A DNA stretch of 64,000 nt from Heyndrickxia oleronia. GTDB taxonomy: Bacteria > Bacillota > Bacilli > Bacillales > Bacillaceae_C. Location of the stretch: positions 1,520,001 to 1,584,000 of the forward strand of contig NZ_CP065424.1 of assembly GCF_017809215.1 (NCBI RefSeq), given 5' to 3'. Shown in pieces: positions 8,933 through 18,318 of the stretch. Each line of letters begins with the position of its first letter. The first letter of the stretch is position 1. The notes under the pieces are model-generated. The model saw nothing but the letters and a program-made list of their open reading frames with translations. It ran no database searches and was not told where the DNA came from. The position numbers and the translations under genes are program-made.

Positions 8933-9262
8933 ATGGATCAACCAAAAAACACGTATTATATAAATATTGGGAGTGGAGAAATTTCAAGAAGTTCTACTGA
9001 CTCACCTTGGAATTTTAAAATTGAGGCGACAGATGATGAAATAACAAAGCTAAGGCAAATTTTTGATGCGAATTATGATGTAGAAATTGCAAATTTTTTC
9101 AGATCACATGTTCCTGCATTGGAATATCATCATGATAAATCAAATGATGATTATGATAAACATATGATTGAGGTATATCAAATGATTTATGATTTAGGTG
9201 ATGAAACAGCTAGACAGCATATAGACCAAATTGGCATTCTAAAGGATTTTACTTCAGAATGA
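8933..9262 (+). CDS. Uncharacterised small protein
   Basis: This is a 109-residue soluble acidic protein starting MDQPKNTYYINIGSGEIS. The ATG at 8933 follows GGAGTGTTGGGA; the upstream extension to 8876 lacks a ribosome-binding site. It contains EYHHDKSNDDYDKHMIEVYQ and no membrane segment. Similar proteins occur in many Bacillus next to dps/ytkD-region genes under vague hydrolase names, but I see no catalytic motif. It is divergent from the gene at 8584-8832. Confidence 0.75.
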   Translation: MDQPKNTYYINIGSGEISRSSTDSPWNFKIEATDDEITKLRQIFDANYDVEIANFFRSHVPALEYHHDKSNDDYDKHMIEVYQMIYDLGDETARQHIDQIGILKDFTSE

Positions 9263-9265
9263 AAA

Positions 9266-9292
9266 CTAGGGACTGTCTGAGACAGTCCCTAG
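9266..9292. terminator. Bidirectional terminator
   Basis: A perfect 13-bp stem (CTAGGGACTGTCT / AGACAGTCCCTAG) lies between convergent genes ending at 9262 and 9308. Confidence 0.85.
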
Positions 9293-9307
9293 CTATTGTT
9301 ATTTTAA

Positions 9308-10168
9308 TTATTGCTCTATTTTTTGAGCATTATCTAACACTTCTTGTGGTACCTTAATCTCTTTAATCTTATTGTAATCAGTATATGTGCTCTTCATTTC
9401 TTGTTTCATGGTCATTTTTTGATCTTCAATAGCCATTTCTAACTCTTGAGTCATATTAAGCTTTGTAATATCAAATGTTTTTTTATCAATAAATATTTCA
9501 TATTCTACATTCTTGAACTTAAGATTATTAAACAATTCTTCATTTTCCTTTAATTGATCAGGCATTAATTGTTTTGCATTATCTTTTAGGAACTGATCAA
9601 ATTTATCACCTGAAGCCTTTAAAGATAAAATATATTGAGCATCATCTTGTTTAAAAGAAAAGTCATCTGCAAATTCTTTTAATTGGTTTAATTGTTCTGC
9701 AGGGTTCATTTGTTGTTCAGGCATTTGTAATACAGTATCTGATAATTCTTTAGGTAACTGCATCCACACTCCTGATGTTGGTTCAAACATAAAAATTCCT
9801 TCTTTAGATAAGTATGCTTCCGTATCCATTGCTTGGCCTTGGACGCTTGCGTCTCCACCTTCAATATTCATTTTCATTTTTTGATGCATCGCAATAGGAT
9901 CTAAAACCATATCTACAGAAACCGTAGAATTAATATTCATATTATCAGATTGTCCAGGTACACTCATCGTTTGTTTTAGTTCCAGATCTGAATGAACACT
10001 TTTCAGATTTTTTGAAGCTTCTGTTGTCTTTTCGAAGACTTCCTGTAAAGTAAGACTGTCTTCTTTTTTTGATTTTACATTTGAATTTACTGGATCCGCC
10101 TTATCACTGCAGGCTGCAAGTACAAAAATCACCATCAATGATAAGAAACTAATAAATATTTTTTTCAT
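9308..10168 (-). CDS. Lipoprotein, DUF6612-like (LolA/LppX-type fold suspected)
   Basis: This is a 286-residue lipoprotein. The signal MKKIFISFLSLMVIFVLAAC ends in a lipobox (LAAC) followed by SDKADP. The mature part alternates beta-strand-like segments rich in K, D, M and Q (LELKQTMSVPGQSD, VSVDMVLDPIAMHQKMKM, YEIFIDKKTFDITKLNMTQ), the pattern of Bacillus lipoproteins annotated DUF6612 with a LolA/LppX-like half-barrel. The start at 10168 was chosen because it begins the signal peptide and follows AGGAGTGG. Substrate and role are unknown; lipid or hydrophobic-ligand binding is a guess from the fold. Confidence 0.7.
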   Translation of the reverse strand: MKKIFISFLSLMVIFVLAACSDKADPVNSNVKSKKEDSLTLQEVFEKTTEASKNLKSVHSDLELKQTMSVPGQSDNMNINSTVSVDMVLDPIAMHQKMKMNIEGGDASVQGQAMDTEAYLSKEGIFMFEPTSGVWMQLPKELSDTVLQMPEQQMNPAEQLNQLKEFADDFSFKQDDAQYILSLKASGDKFDQFLKDNAKQLMPDQLKENEELFNNLKFKNVEYEIFIDKKTFDITKLNMTQELEMAIEDQKMTMKQEMKSTYTDYNKIKEIKVPQEVLDNAQKIEQ

Positions 10169-10314
10169 AAAAAAAACACCACTCCTTTTTCTAATTCTAT
10201 AAACTATACGCATTCATTTGGTAAAGGTTTCAAAAAATGGTACAAAATTTTAAAGAAAAGATATATATAATGAAATGTACACACATAACTAGAATAAAAT
10301 GGAAATTATGTATG

Positions 10315-10360
10315 AAAAAAGGGGCATCTATTAAAAGACAAGCCAATTTAATAGACACCC
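10315..10360 (-). terminator. Terminator of the ytlACD transporter operon
   Basis: On the minus strand GGTGTCTATTAAA pairs with TTTAATAGATGCCCC, followed by TTTTTT. It lies just past the permease stop. Confidence 0.8.
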
Positions 10361-10371
10361 TGTATTTGTCT

Positions 10372-11181
10372 CTATGATCCAGTTTTCACCAATTTCTTTT
10401 CAAGTAGATCTACTAATTGATACATAATGGTTGCTATAACGGCCACTACCATTAATGAAAGCATAACAAGGGTAAAGTTGAAAACTTGAAATCCATAGAT
10501 AATTAAATATCCTAGTCCTTTAGAAGCGACTAAATATTCTCCAACGATTACTCCAACCCATGATAATCCTACATTGACCTTTAAAGTTGAAATAATAGTA
10601 GGAAAAGTGGCTGGTAATATGGCTTCCTTGAATATTTGGGTTCGTGTAGCACCAAATGTTTTTAGTACCTTTATATAGTTTGGGTCTACATCACGGAAAC
10701 CGGAATAAATGACTATGGTTGTTACAATAACGGATATGATGATTCCCATAGCAATACTTGATGATACTCCAGTTCCAAATATAACTATTAGCATTGGACC
10801 AAATGCAACTTTAGGCATCGCATTAAAAATAACTAGATAGGGATCAAAAATTTTTGAGAGTATTGGGGACCACCAAAGAATTCCTGCAATAATCGCCCCT
10901 AATAATGTTCCTAATACAAAGCCTAGTATTGTTTCATAGACTGTTACACCAGTATGAATATATAGGGATCCATCAGCTAACTTATCAATAAATAAATTCC
11001 ATATCTTAGAAGGTGAGCTGAAAATAAGAGGGTCAATCCAATGGAGTCTGCTCGCCATTTCCCATAGTGCGAAGAAGGCAATTAAAATAATTGCTTGAAA
11101 CATGCGCACCCATCTTTTTTCTTTTTTTATATTTTGCAGGTACTTTTGATGAAAGGAATCAGTTTTATTCACTATTTTCAA
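10372..11181 (-). CDS. ytlD: ABC transporter permease, YtlD-like
   Basis: This is the inner-membrane permease of an anion/NMT1-type ABC transporter (SsuC/TauC/ThiX family). About six membrane segments are visible, starting with [16 protein letters not shown]; the EAA loop reads [33 protein letters not shown] chose the TTG at 11181 because AAGGAG lies nine bases upstream and the length (269) equals that of YtlD; a GTG at 11172 is an alternative. The start overlaps the 3' end of the ATPase gene, so translation is coupled. Substrate is unknown. Confidence 0.88.
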   Translation of the reverse strand: MKIVNKTDSFHQKYLQNIKKEKRWVRMFQAIILIAFFALWEMASRLHWIDPLIFSSPSKIWNLFIDKLADGSLYIHTGVTVYETILGFVLGTLLGAIIAGILWWSPILSKIFDPYLVIFNAMPKVAFGPMLIVIFGTGVSSSIAMGIIISVIVTTIVIYSGFRDVDPNYIKVLKTFGATRTQIFKEAILPATFPTIISTLKVNVGLSWVGVIVGEYLVASKGLGYLIIYGFQVFNFTLVMLSLMVVAVIATIMYQLVDLLEKKLVKTGS

Positions 11182-11938
11182 GTGACTCCAGCTCCTTCCA
11201 TATTTCTTGAAATAATGTAGAATATTCTTCTTTACTTCTAACATCGAATGGGCGAAGCTCTCTTAGCTGTTCAGGTACAGTAAATATTTTATGGAGTCTG
11301 CCTGGTTTAGCAGCAAATAACAAGATCCGATCACTCATTGAAATAGCTTCTCCGATATCATGTGTAACTAAGACGGCTGTTTTTTGGTAGGCTTTCAGTG
11401 TTTCAAATACTAAATCCTCAAGTTTTAACTTTGTTTGGTAATCAAGCGCAGAGAACGGTTCATCTAATAACAAAATTTTAGGATTAATGGCAAGGGTTCT
11501 AACTAAAGCAGCACGTTGTCTCATCCCTCCAGAAAGTTGGCGAGGGTATTGTTTTTCCACACCTTCTAAACCTATTTCCTTTAATAGTTCTAATGATTTT
11601 TGTTTTGACTCTATTGATAATTTATTTTTAAGTTTTAATCCTAATAAAATATTTTCTTCAATCGTTTTCCAGGGGAATAAGTAATCTTGTTGAAGCATAT
11701 AACCGATCGAACGAACCTGATTATCCAGGGACTGACCGTCAATGATGACAGATCCTTGTGTCGGTTGAATTAAACCGGATAGAATTGATAACATAGTCGT
11801 TTTACCACAACCACTTGGGCCAACTAACGAAATAAATTCTCCTTTCTCTACGCTAAAGTTTATGTCCTTTAATGCAGTTGTTACTGTTTTGGGGGTGAAA
11901 TAACTGTGATGGATATTTTCTACAGTTAGGAAGCTCAT
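11165..11938 (-). CDS. ytlC: ABC transporter ATP-binding protein, YtlC-like
   Basis: This is the ATPase of the same transporter, 257 residues. Walker [11 protein letters not shown] near residue 40, Q-loop [10 protein letters not shown], signature [11 protein letters not shown], Walker [13 protein letters not shown] and H-loop [10 protein letters not shown] are all intact. The family is the nitrate/sulfonate/taurine/thiamine-precursor group. It lies 17 bases after the binding-protein gene and overlaps the permease gene. AAAGGAGG precedes the ATG. Confidence 0.93.
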   Translation of the reverse strand: MSFLTVENIHHSYFTPKTVTTALKDINFSVEKGEFISLVGPSGCGKTTMLSILSGLIQPTQGSVIIDGQSLDNQVRSIGYMLQQDYLFPWKTIEENILLGLKLKNKLSIESKQKSLELLKEIGLEGVEKQYPRQLSGGMRQRAALVRTLAINPKILLLDEPFSALDYQTKLKLEDLVFETLKAYQKTAVLVTHDIGEAISMSDRILLFAAKPGRLHKIFTVPEQLRELRPFDVRSKEEYSTLFQEIWKELESLENSE

Positions 11939-11955
11939 AAGGCTAAAAACCTCCT

Positions 11956-12960
11956 TTATTTGTTATTTAATGCTTTTTCAGCAATAGATGTATTAACTAA
12001 TGTTTTATAATCTACCCTTTTTGGAAGCTCACCAGCTTCCTCCATAATATCTTGAAGTCTATTCCATCCTTCTTCATTTAAAATAAGATCTGTTCCGAAA
12101 GATCCTTGTTTTTGATATCTTTCTATGGAAGTAGCTAGTATATCTAAGTCTATATTCTCAAAAAATGGTTGAACCACTTTCGCCACTTCTTTTGAATCAT
12201 TTTCCTCTATCCACTTTGCCGCTTTATATACGGCACGAACGAATTTTTCAAGGGTTTCACTATTGTCCTTTATATAACTTTCCTTTGCCATATAATCTGT
12301 ATATGGAACACTTCCAGACTCTTCACCAAAGGAGGCAATAATATGACCTTTCCCTTCCTTCTCAAAGACAGAGGCCGTAGGTTCGAATAATTGAACATAA
12401 TCTCCAGTACCTGAGGCAAAGGCATTCGCTACATTGGCAAAATCAATATTTTGTATTAAATTTAAATCCTTATGGGGATCAATTCCATTCTCCTTTATGA
12501 CGAACTCCCCAACCATTTGAGGCATTCCACCTTTTCTTTGACCAAGGAATGTAGAGCCTTTTAACTGATCCCACGAAAAATTATCAATTTTTTCTCTAGA
12601 TACAAGAAAAGTACCGTCGGTTCTGGTTAGCTGTGCAAAATTTATAACCGGATCTTCTGCACCTTGTGCATAAACGTAAATAGATGTTTCTGAACCAACG
12701 AGTGCTACATCTGCACCATTTGATAATAAAGTAGTCATGGTCTTATCACCGCCAGCAGTTGTCTTTAATTCAACATCTAATCCTTCATCTTTGAAAAATC
12801 CTTTTTCAAGTGCTACATATTGAGGAGTGTAAAACACTGAACGTGTTACTTCCGCTACTCTTACTTTCTTTAAGGATTCCTTCTTTGAGCATGCTCCAAG
12901 AGAAAAAATCAGAATGGATACGATCAAGAGTGAGAAGCTAAGCTTAACCCATTTTTTCAT
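11956..12960 (-). CDS. ytlA: ABC transporter substrate-binding lipoprotein, NMT1/SsuA-like
   Basis: This is a 334-residue lipoprotein with lipobox SLGAC near residue 24. The mature part has the NMT1/THI5-like signature: FYTPQYVALEKGFFKDEGLDVEL, GGDKTMTTLLSNGADVALVGSE and QLTRTDGTFLVSREK. Such proteins bind pyrimidine precursors, sulfonates, nitrate or related small molecules. It is the first gene of a three-gene operon (binding protein, ATPase, permease) matching B. subtilis ytlACD. I see no THI-box or S-box in the 158-base upstream region, so regulation gives no clue to the ligand. Confidence 0.9.
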   Translation of the reverse strand: MKKWVKLSFSLLIVSILIFSLGACSKKESLKKVRVAEVTRSVFYTPQYVALEKGFFKDEGLDVELKTTAGGDKTMTTLLSNGADVALVGSETSIYVYAQGAEDPVINFAQLTRTDGTFLVSREKIDNFSWDQLKGSTFLGQRKGGMPQMVGEFVIKENGIDPHKDLNLIQNIDFANVANAFASGTGDYVQLFEPTASVFEKEGKGHIIASFGEESGSVPYTDYMAKESYIKDNSETLEKFVRAVYKAAKWIEENDSKEVAKVVQPFFENIDLDILATSIERYQKQGSFGTDLILNEEGWNRLQDIMEEAGELPKRVDYKTLVNTSIAEKALNNK

Positions 12961-13118
12961 ACTATAATCCTCCTTTAGCTGTTTAACGATTGTACAATGC
13001 CATATTCCGTAAGGGGTATGGTACTTTCGCCTTTGTCTGATAAAATATCGTATGAGGAATTAATAAATGTGTGAATGCCTATTTTTTTGAAAGATTTTAG
13101 TAGTTGGAGGTTAGCGTA

Positions 13119-13925
13119 TTGCATACGAATCAGAAATGTAATGGTTTAATCATAGAGAAACAGCCCTTTCCATCACCAAATCCTAAGGTACGAATGTATA
13201 TGATTACATATTGGTCTGATGAATTAAGAGTAAAGGGATTATTAGCAGAACCGAAGGATGAACAAATATATGATGGTTTTCTCTATCTAAGGGGAGGGAT
13301 AAAAAGTGTGGGGATGGTTCGTCCAGCTAGAATTGGACAATTTGCTGCGGAGGGATTTATCGTCTTTGCTCCCTTTTACCGTGGTAATAGGGGGGGAGAA
13401 GGAAATGAAGATTTTGCAGGAAATGATCGAGTAGATGCATACGCTGCATTCGATCTACTTAAACAATATCATCGAGTAAATAGTAAACGAATCCATATTT
13501 TTGGTTTTTCTAGAGGGGGAATCATGGCATTACATACAGCGATAGCACGCAAAGAAGCATTATCAGTTGTCACTTGGGGAGGGGTATCTGACATGATTCT
13601 AACTTATGAAGAAAGAAAAGATTTGCGAAAAATGCTCAAGAGGGTTATAGGTGGCACGCCGAATAAATACCCAGAACGATATCAGGATCGTACGCCACTA
13701 TTTTTCATTGAAAAACTAACCCAACCCATCTTGATCATACATGGGGAAAAAGATGAAAATGTATCTATTGAACATGCAAAAAGATTGGAGGAACGATTAA
13801 CCTCATTTGGAAGGAAAGTGGAAACTTGGTATTTTGCTAATTATACTCATTATTTTCCACCAGCAATGAATCGGCAAATCGTCAATGATTTATGTTCATG
13901 GATGAAAAGTAAGCATGAAGCATGA
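13119..13925 (+). CDS. ytmA: Alpha/beta hydrolase, S9-like, YtmA family
   Basis: This is a 269-residue putative peptidase/esterase. Catalytic triad candidates are Ser in GFSRGGIMAL, Asp in HGEKDENVS and His in NYTHYFP. The N-terminal half carries YLRGGIKSVG and PFYRGNRGGEGNEDFAGNDRVDAYAAFDLL, typical of dipeptidyl-aminopeptidase-like hydrolases. The TTG at 13119 was chosen because GGAGG lies eight bases before it; a TTG at 13104 overlaps that site. It is divergent from ytlA. The substrate is unknown. Confidence 0.85.
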   Translation: MHTNQKCNGLIIEKQPFPSPNPKVRMYMITYWSDELRVKGLLAEPKDEQIYDGFLYLRGGIKSVGMVRPARIGQFAAEGFIVFAPFYRGNRGGEGNEDFAGNDRVDAYAAFDLLKQYHRVNSKRIHIFGFSRGGIMALHTAIARKEALSVVTWGGVSDMILTYEERKDLRKMLKRVIGGTPNKYPERYQDRTPLFFIEKLTQPILIIHGEKDENVSIEHAKRLEERLTSFGRKVETWYFANYTHYFPPAMNRQIVNDLCSWMKSKHEA

Positions 13926-13966
13926 TAAAATAAGAGAAAACATGTACGAAAGAGGAGAATATGATT

Positions 13967-14209
13967 ATGGGTATGCCATTAGAACTAAATACAATGATTG
14001 TAACAAAAGGTAAGGAACAGAGATTAGAGGAGAATCTATTTATTTTAGAGAAAGATGATTATCGTCTGTATCCAATTGAAATCCCATTAGATATTCGTCG
14101 ATCAAAAGAAAGCGATACAAGCGGGACAGCAGTGATTAAAAAGATGGAGTGGGAAAACGGAAAAACGAGAATTATTTATCAACTTGTTTCTTTAAATTCG
14201 ATAAACTAA
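13967..14209 (+). CDS. ytmB: DUF2584 protein YtmB
   Basis: This is an 80-residue small basic/acidic protein (MGMPLELNTMIVTKG...). It matches DUF2584/YtmB in length and position directly after ytmA. The ATG at 13967 is nine bases after GAGGAG; an in-frame ATG at 13961 is too close to it. A strong terminator follows. Function is unknown. Confidence 0.8.
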   Translation: MGMPLELNTMIVTKGKEQRLEENLFILEKDDYRLYPIEIPLDIRRSKESDTSGTAVIKKMEWENGKTRIIYQLVSLNSIN

Positions 14210-14258
14210 AAAAAGAACTAGCAGTTAAGTAATTTTTAAAAGTAGAATGTAGAATATA

Positions 14259-14294
14259 AAAAAGAGGTTGATCATGTCGTATCAACCTCTTTTT
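14259..14294 (+). terminator. Terminator after ytmB
   Basis: A perfect 14-bp stem (AAAAAGAGGTTGAT / ATCAACCTCTTTTT) abuts the left end of the repeat at 14299. Confidence 0.85.
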
Positions 14295-14298
14295 ATAT

Positions 14299-14487
14299 AG
14301 CTGTTTTTGCATCGTTTGTTGCTTTTGTAAAAACCTAACTACCGATCTTACTCCCAATAAGGGATTCTAGCGGATCTTATGGAGATTATAGTTCTTTTCT
14401 CAGTGAAATGAAACATGTAGTGATCCTCCGTCGGTACTTATTAGTTATAACTTTACTTAAATAGCAACAATGTTTGAAAAAAGGGCT
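14299..14487 (+). repeat. MITE-like dispersed repeat, full-length copy
   Basis: This 189-bp copy starts AGCTGTTTTTGCATCGTTTG and ends GCAACAATGTTTGAAAAAAG then GGCT. The internal segment CTTTTCTCAGTGAAATGA is shared with the other copies. Flanking octamers TTTTATAT and TTTAATAG match at 6 of 8 positions. It lies between the ytmB terminator and the pckA 3' end, 12 bases beyond the pckA stop. No ORF is present. Confidence 0.8.
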
Positions 14488-14499
14488 TTTAATAGTAAA

Positions 14500-16089
14500 T
14501 TATTTAAAAATCGGTCCGCCATTTACCTCAATTTCTTGTGGTACATTGTGGAATTTTTTGAAATTAGCGTTGAATTTTGCAGCAAGCTCTTTTGCTTTAT
14601 CTGTATATTCCTGTTGATTCGTCCATGTTTTATTTGGGATTAACACTTCATCTGGTACACCAGGAACATGTAATGGGATATGCAGTCCAAAAATTTCATC
14701 TTGTGACGTTTCAACATGAGTTAATTCACCTTCAAGTGAAGCTTGCACCATTGCACGAGTATAGCTTAATTTCATTCGGCTACCAACACCATATTCTCCG
14801 CCAGTCCAACCTGTGTTGACAAGAAAGACTTGAACCCCATGTTCATCAATCTTTTTACCAAGCATTTCTGCATACACTGTTGCAGGTAATGGAAGGAATG
14901 GTGAACCAAAGCAAGTTGAGAATGTAGCTTCAGGTGAAGTAATTCCACGCTCTGTACCTGCTAATTTTGAAGTGTAGCCACTTAGGAAATGATACATAGC
15001 TTGTTCTTTCGTAAGCTTGCTAATAGGAGGTAACACTCCAAATGCATCAGCAGTTAAAAATACTATTGTTTGTGGATGGCCAGCAATACTCGGTTCGATA
15101 ATATTATCAATCGCTTGAATTGGATAAGCAGCTCGTGTATTTTCAGTTAATGTAGCATCCTCATAAAGGGGAAGTCTAGTTTTTGAATCTATAACGACAT
15201 TTTCTAAGACAGAACCAAAGCGAATGGCATCAAAAATTTGTGGTTCTTTTTCTCTTGTTAATCCAATGCATTTTGCATAGCAGCCGCCTTCAATATTGAA
15301 AACTCCATTTGAAGACCATCCATGTTCGTCATCCCCGATTAGACGGCGATTTGGATCAGCGGATAGTGTAGTTTTTCCTGTACCTGATAATCCGAAAAAT
15401 AACGCAACATCACCCTCTGCTCCAACATTGGCAGAACAGTGCATAGGTAGGATGTCTTTTTGAGGTAGTAGATAGTTCATAATGGAGAAAATTCCTTTTT
15501 TCATTTCTCCAGCATACTCAGTTCCACCAATTAAGATTATACGACGTTCAAATGAAACAGCGATAAATGTTTCAGAGTTAGTTCCATCGGTCGTTGGATC
15601 CGCTTTCACATTCGGTGCTGACAATATGGTAAACTCTGCTTGATGTGTTTGTAATTCATCTTCAGTTGGACGGATAAATAATTGATGTGCAAATAGATTA
15701 TGCCATGCATATTCATTTACTACTTGAATCGGTAAGCGACTCTTATTATCTGCACCTGCAAAACCATTAAAAACAAATATTTCATTTTGTTCCTTAAGAT
15801 AATTACTAACTTTTTTATATAGCTTATCAAATGATTCCTCCGAAATTGGTTGGTTTACAGAACCCCAATCAATAAGATCTTTTGTAGAAGCTTCTTCAAC
15901 AATATATTTATCTTTAGGGGAGCGGCCAGTATATTTACCAGTTTCAGCACAAACAGCACCAGTTGATGTTAATTTTCCCTCTTTACGTTGTAACACTTTT
16001 TCCACTAATTGAGGAACAGATAGTTGGGATAACACATTTTTTCCAGTTAAAATTTCAGCTAATGTATTTGAAAATGCGACAGATTTCAT
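14500..16089 (-). CDS. pckA: Phosphoenolpyruvate carboxykinase (ATP)
   Basis: PckA converts oxaloacetate and ATP to phosphoenolpyruvate, the entry to gluconeogenesis. It has 529 residues, the usual length. The kinase-1a/P-loop [20 protein letters not shown] and metal-binding IGDDEHGWS are intact. The substrate region [10 protein letters not shown] and C-terminal [15 protein letters not shown] are also present. AAGGAAGG precedes the ATG. It is divergent from metK, with a promoter overlapping a CcpN-like site, which fits glucose repression as known in B. subtilis. Confidence 0.97.
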   Translation of the reverse strand: MKSVAFSNTLAEILTGKNVLSQLSVPQLVEKVLQRKEGKLTSTGAVCAETGKYTGRSPKDKYIVEEASTKDLIDWGSVNQPISEESFDKLYKKVSNYLKEQNEIFVFNGFAGADNKSRLPIQVVNEYAWHNLFAHQLFIRPTEDELQTHQAEFTILSAPNVKADPTTDGTNSETFIAVSFERRIILIGGTEYAGEMKKGIFSIMNYLLPQKDILPMHCSANVGAEGDVALFFGLSGTGKTTLSADPNRRLIGDDEHGWSSNGVFNIEGGCYAKCIGLTREKEPQIFDAIRFGSVLENVVIDSKTRLPLYEDATLTENTRAAYPIQAIDNIIEPSIAGHPQTIVFLTADAFGVLPPISKLTKEQAMYHFLSGYTSKLAGTERGITSPEATFSTCFGSPFLPLPATVYAEMLGKKIDEHGVQVFLVNTGWTGGEYGVGSRMKLSYTRAMVQASLEGELTHVETSQDEIFGLHIPLHVPGVPDEVLIPNKTWTNQQEYTDKAKELAAKFNANFKKFHNVPQEIEVNGGPIFK

Positions 16090-16143
16090 TATACTAACCT
16101 TCCTTTATTCAAAAATTTAAAGATTGTTTTTTATTCGTTAATT

Positions 16144-16171
16144 AGTATAACACAATTGTATTAATAGTCTA
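16144..16171 (-). promoter_or_regulatory. pckA promoter with overlapping CcpN-type operator
   Basis: On the minus strand TAGACT, a 16-base spacer and TATACT form a sigma-A-type promoter about 60 bases before pckA. The sequence TGTGTTATACT (16144-16154) fits the published CcpN operator consensus TRTGHYATAYW at every position and covers the -10. CcpN represses pckA and gapB in B. subtilis, so glycolytic repression is likely; binding is inferred. Confidence 0.6.
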
Positions 16172-16329
16172 TACTATTTGTGCACATTTTTTTTAACAAC
16201 ATTATTTCGACATATTTTCTTCATACATTTCGTGATCTATTTAATAGGAAATAAGAGATGAATAAAAATTTTTGTAGGAACATGTTGACACGAACTTGCA
16301 AATTGCGTAATATTTTACCTTGAACGGAT

Positions 16330-16579
16330 ACTCTTATCCCGAGCTGGTGGAGGGACAGGCCCGATGAAACCCAGCAACCGGCATTCTATGTTAGAATTTT
16401 TTAGTTAGATCATAACCGATGTTTATCGATTGTGTAATCTAATTTTAAGATTTTCTAAACTAGAAAGCAATGGTGCTAACCTGACGCAAGGGAATACCTT
16501 GAACGATAAGAGTGAAAGGCGCGATAATGGATCTTAACCTTTCCTCTCATAAACATGCGGGGAAAGGTTTTATTTTTTC
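16330..16579 (+). promoter_or_regulatory. SAM-I (S-box) riboswitch upstream of metK
   Basis: The conserved S-box core is visible: P1 strands ACTCTTATC (16330-16338) and GATAAGAGT (16505-16513), GAGCTGGTGGAGGGACAGGC, CCGATGAAACCCAGCAACC and GGTGCTAACCTGACGCAAGG. An intrinsic terminator AACCTTTCC/GGAAAGGTT with a T run ends the leader at 16579. The arm between CAACCGGC and GGTGCTAA is enlarged to roughly 88 nt. SAM binding should favour termination and lower metK expression. Confidence 0.95.
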
Positions 16580-16642
16580 TATTCTAATCTTTGTAGCTAT
16601 TAGGTAAATTTCTGCATAAATTTAACAAGAATACGAAAAGCC
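16575..16642 (-). repeat. Reversed, shortened copy of the MITE-like repeat in the metK leader
   Basis: Read on the plus strand it begins with TCTATTCTAATCTTTGTAGC and TATTAGGTAAATTT, matching the reversed right end seen at 27097. It finishes TACGAAAAGCC, close to the reversed left end. It starts inside the T run of the S-box terminator. About 68 bp; clearly internally deleted. No target duplication recognised. Confidence 0.45.
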
Positions 16643-16793
16643 ATCTTTTATACAATATCGTCTTTCTAAACCCATGAAAAGGATTTTGCTCCTTAACATT
16701 AAAGGATAAAATCTATGGTTTATTTCATACTATTAGGGAATGAGTACCGTGAAGCGTAAAAATAGATAGAAGTAATTTTTGGGAGGAATAAAT

Positions 16794-17990
16794 ATGACAA
16801 AAAAGCGTCGTTTATTCACATCTGAATCTGTAACAGAAGGTCATCCAGATAAAATCTGTGATCAAATTTCTGATGGGATTTTAGATGCAATTTTAGCTAA
16901 AGATCCAAATGCTCGTGTAGCATGTGAAACATCTGTAACTACAGGGCTTGTACTTGTTGCTGGTGAAATTACAACAAGTACATATGTGGATATTCCGAAA
17001 ATTGTTCGTGAAACAATTAAAGGAATTGGATATACTCGTGCAAAATATGGCTTTGACGCAGAAACATGTGCAGTGCTAACTTCTATTGATGAACAATCTG
17101 CAGATATTGCAATGGGTGTAGATAAAGCATTAGAAGCTCGTGAAGGTCAGATGTCTGAAGAGGAAATTGAGGCTATTGGTGCAGGTGACCAAGGGTTAAT
17201 GTTTGGATTTGCATGTAATGAAACAAAAGAATTAATGCCATTACCTATTTCCTTAGCTCATAAGCTAGCACGAAGAATTTCTGAAGTTCGTAAAGAGGAT
17301 ATTCTTCCATATTTGCGTCCTGATGCTAAAACCCAGGTAACAGTTGAATATGATGAAAATGACAAACCTGTTCGTATTGATACAATTGTCATATCTACTC
17401 AGCATCATCCGGAAATAAGCTTAGAACAAATTCAACGTAATGTGAAAGAATATGTGATTAATCCAGTAGTTCCAAAAGAGTTAATCGATGAAAATACCAA
17501 ATATTTTATTAATCCGACTGGTCGTTTCGTAATTGGTGGACCACAAGGTGATGCTGGTTTAACAGGTCGTAAAATAATTGTTGATACTTATGGTGGCTAT
17601 GCACGTCATGGTGGCGGAGCATTCTCTGGTAAAGATCCTACAAAAGTTGACCGTTCAGCAGCTTACGCGGCTAGATATGTTGCTAAGAATATTGTAGCTG
17701 CAGGTCTTGCTGATAAGTGTGAAGTTCAACTTGCTTACGCGATTGGGGTAGCTCAACCGGTGTCTATTTCAATTGATACATTTGGAACAGGGAAGGTTGA
17801 AGAGGATATCTTAATCGAAGCAGTTAGAAAGCATTTTGACCTACGTCCAGCTGGGATTATTAAAATGCTTGATTTGCGCCGTCCAATTTACAAGCAAACA
17901 GCTGCATATGGCCATTTCGGTCGTCATGATCTTGATCTTCCATGGGAGAGAACAGACAAAGCAGAAGCATTACGTGACTTTTCACTTTAA
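16794..17990 (+). CDS. metK: S-adenosylmethionine synthetase
   Basis: MetK makes SAM from methionine and ATP. The 398-residue product starts at the ATG 16794, preceded by GGGAGG; the five-codon extension upstream runs through that site. Signature motifs are [18 protein letters not shown] near the N terminus, [10 protein letters not shown] near residue 118 and [16 protein letters not shown] near residue 265. Expression is controlled by the S-box leader. A terminator follows directly. Confidence 0.97.
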   Translation: MTKKRRLFTSESVTEGHPDKICDQISDGILDAILAKDPNARVACETSVTTGLVLVAGEITTSTYVDIPKIVRETIKGIGYTRAKYGFDAETCAVLTSIDEQSADIAMGVDKALEAREGQMSEEEIEAIGAGDQGLMFGFACNETKELMPLPISLAHKLARRISEVRKEDILPYLRPDAKTQVTVEYDENDKPVRIDTIVISTQHHPEISLEQIQRNVKEYVINPVVPKELIDENTKYFINPTGRFVIGGPQGDAGLTGRKIIVDTYGGYARHGGGAFSGKDPTKVDRSAAYAARYVAKNIVAAGLADKCEVQLAYAIGVAQPVSISIDTFGTGKVEEDILIEAVRKHFDLRPAGIIKMLDLRRPIYKQTAAYGHFGRHDLDLPWERTDKAEALRDFSL

Positions 17991-17997
17991 AGAATGA

Positions 17998-18027
17998 AAT
18001 GGGGCTACATGGGTAGCCCCATTTTTT
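17998..18027 (+). terminator. Terminator after metK
   Basis: The stem AATGGGGCTA / TAGCCCCATT is followed by a T run. Confidence 0.85.
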
Positions 18028-18056
18028 ATTCTTAAGGAAAATATGCACCGTAGATA

Positions 18057-18167
18057 TTAATCACATGATTGTTGTTTACGTCGAGCCTGATTCCAAACAA
18101 CCTCACCAAAGGAAAATCAAAAGCGTTACCATAACTTGGCGGGGCTGAGCAAGATGCTTGCACGTTT
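18057..18167 (-). other. Short GC-richer segment, possible decayed coding remnant, in the metK-asnB gap
   Basis: The 318-base metK-asnB gap contains a stretch with higher GC than its flanks. One minus-strand frame reads KRASILLSPAKLW, stop, RF, stop, FSFGEVVWNQARRKQQSCD and then a stop. The peptide-like composition suggests a decayed ORF or a short dispersed element. No start codon or ribosome-binding site supports a working gene. The rest of the gap shows a possible -10 (TATAGT near 18239) for asnB. Confidence 0.3.
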
Positions 18168-18318
18168 GTTATTCACTTGTAGTTCTTTCCATAAAAATAT
18201 ATATAATGTCTACTGCAAAAAAAGTAAAATAATGATAGTATAGTGGAGTGTATTTTTAAAAGGCGGTTGGCCTTTAATAAAGTATGTTAATTAGAAATGG
18301 AGTAGGTGACATACATAA

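Noticed and set aside
12961..13118. TPP or other metabolite riboswitch before the ytlACD operon
   Set aside because: None of the conserved THI-box or S-box strings is present on either strand.
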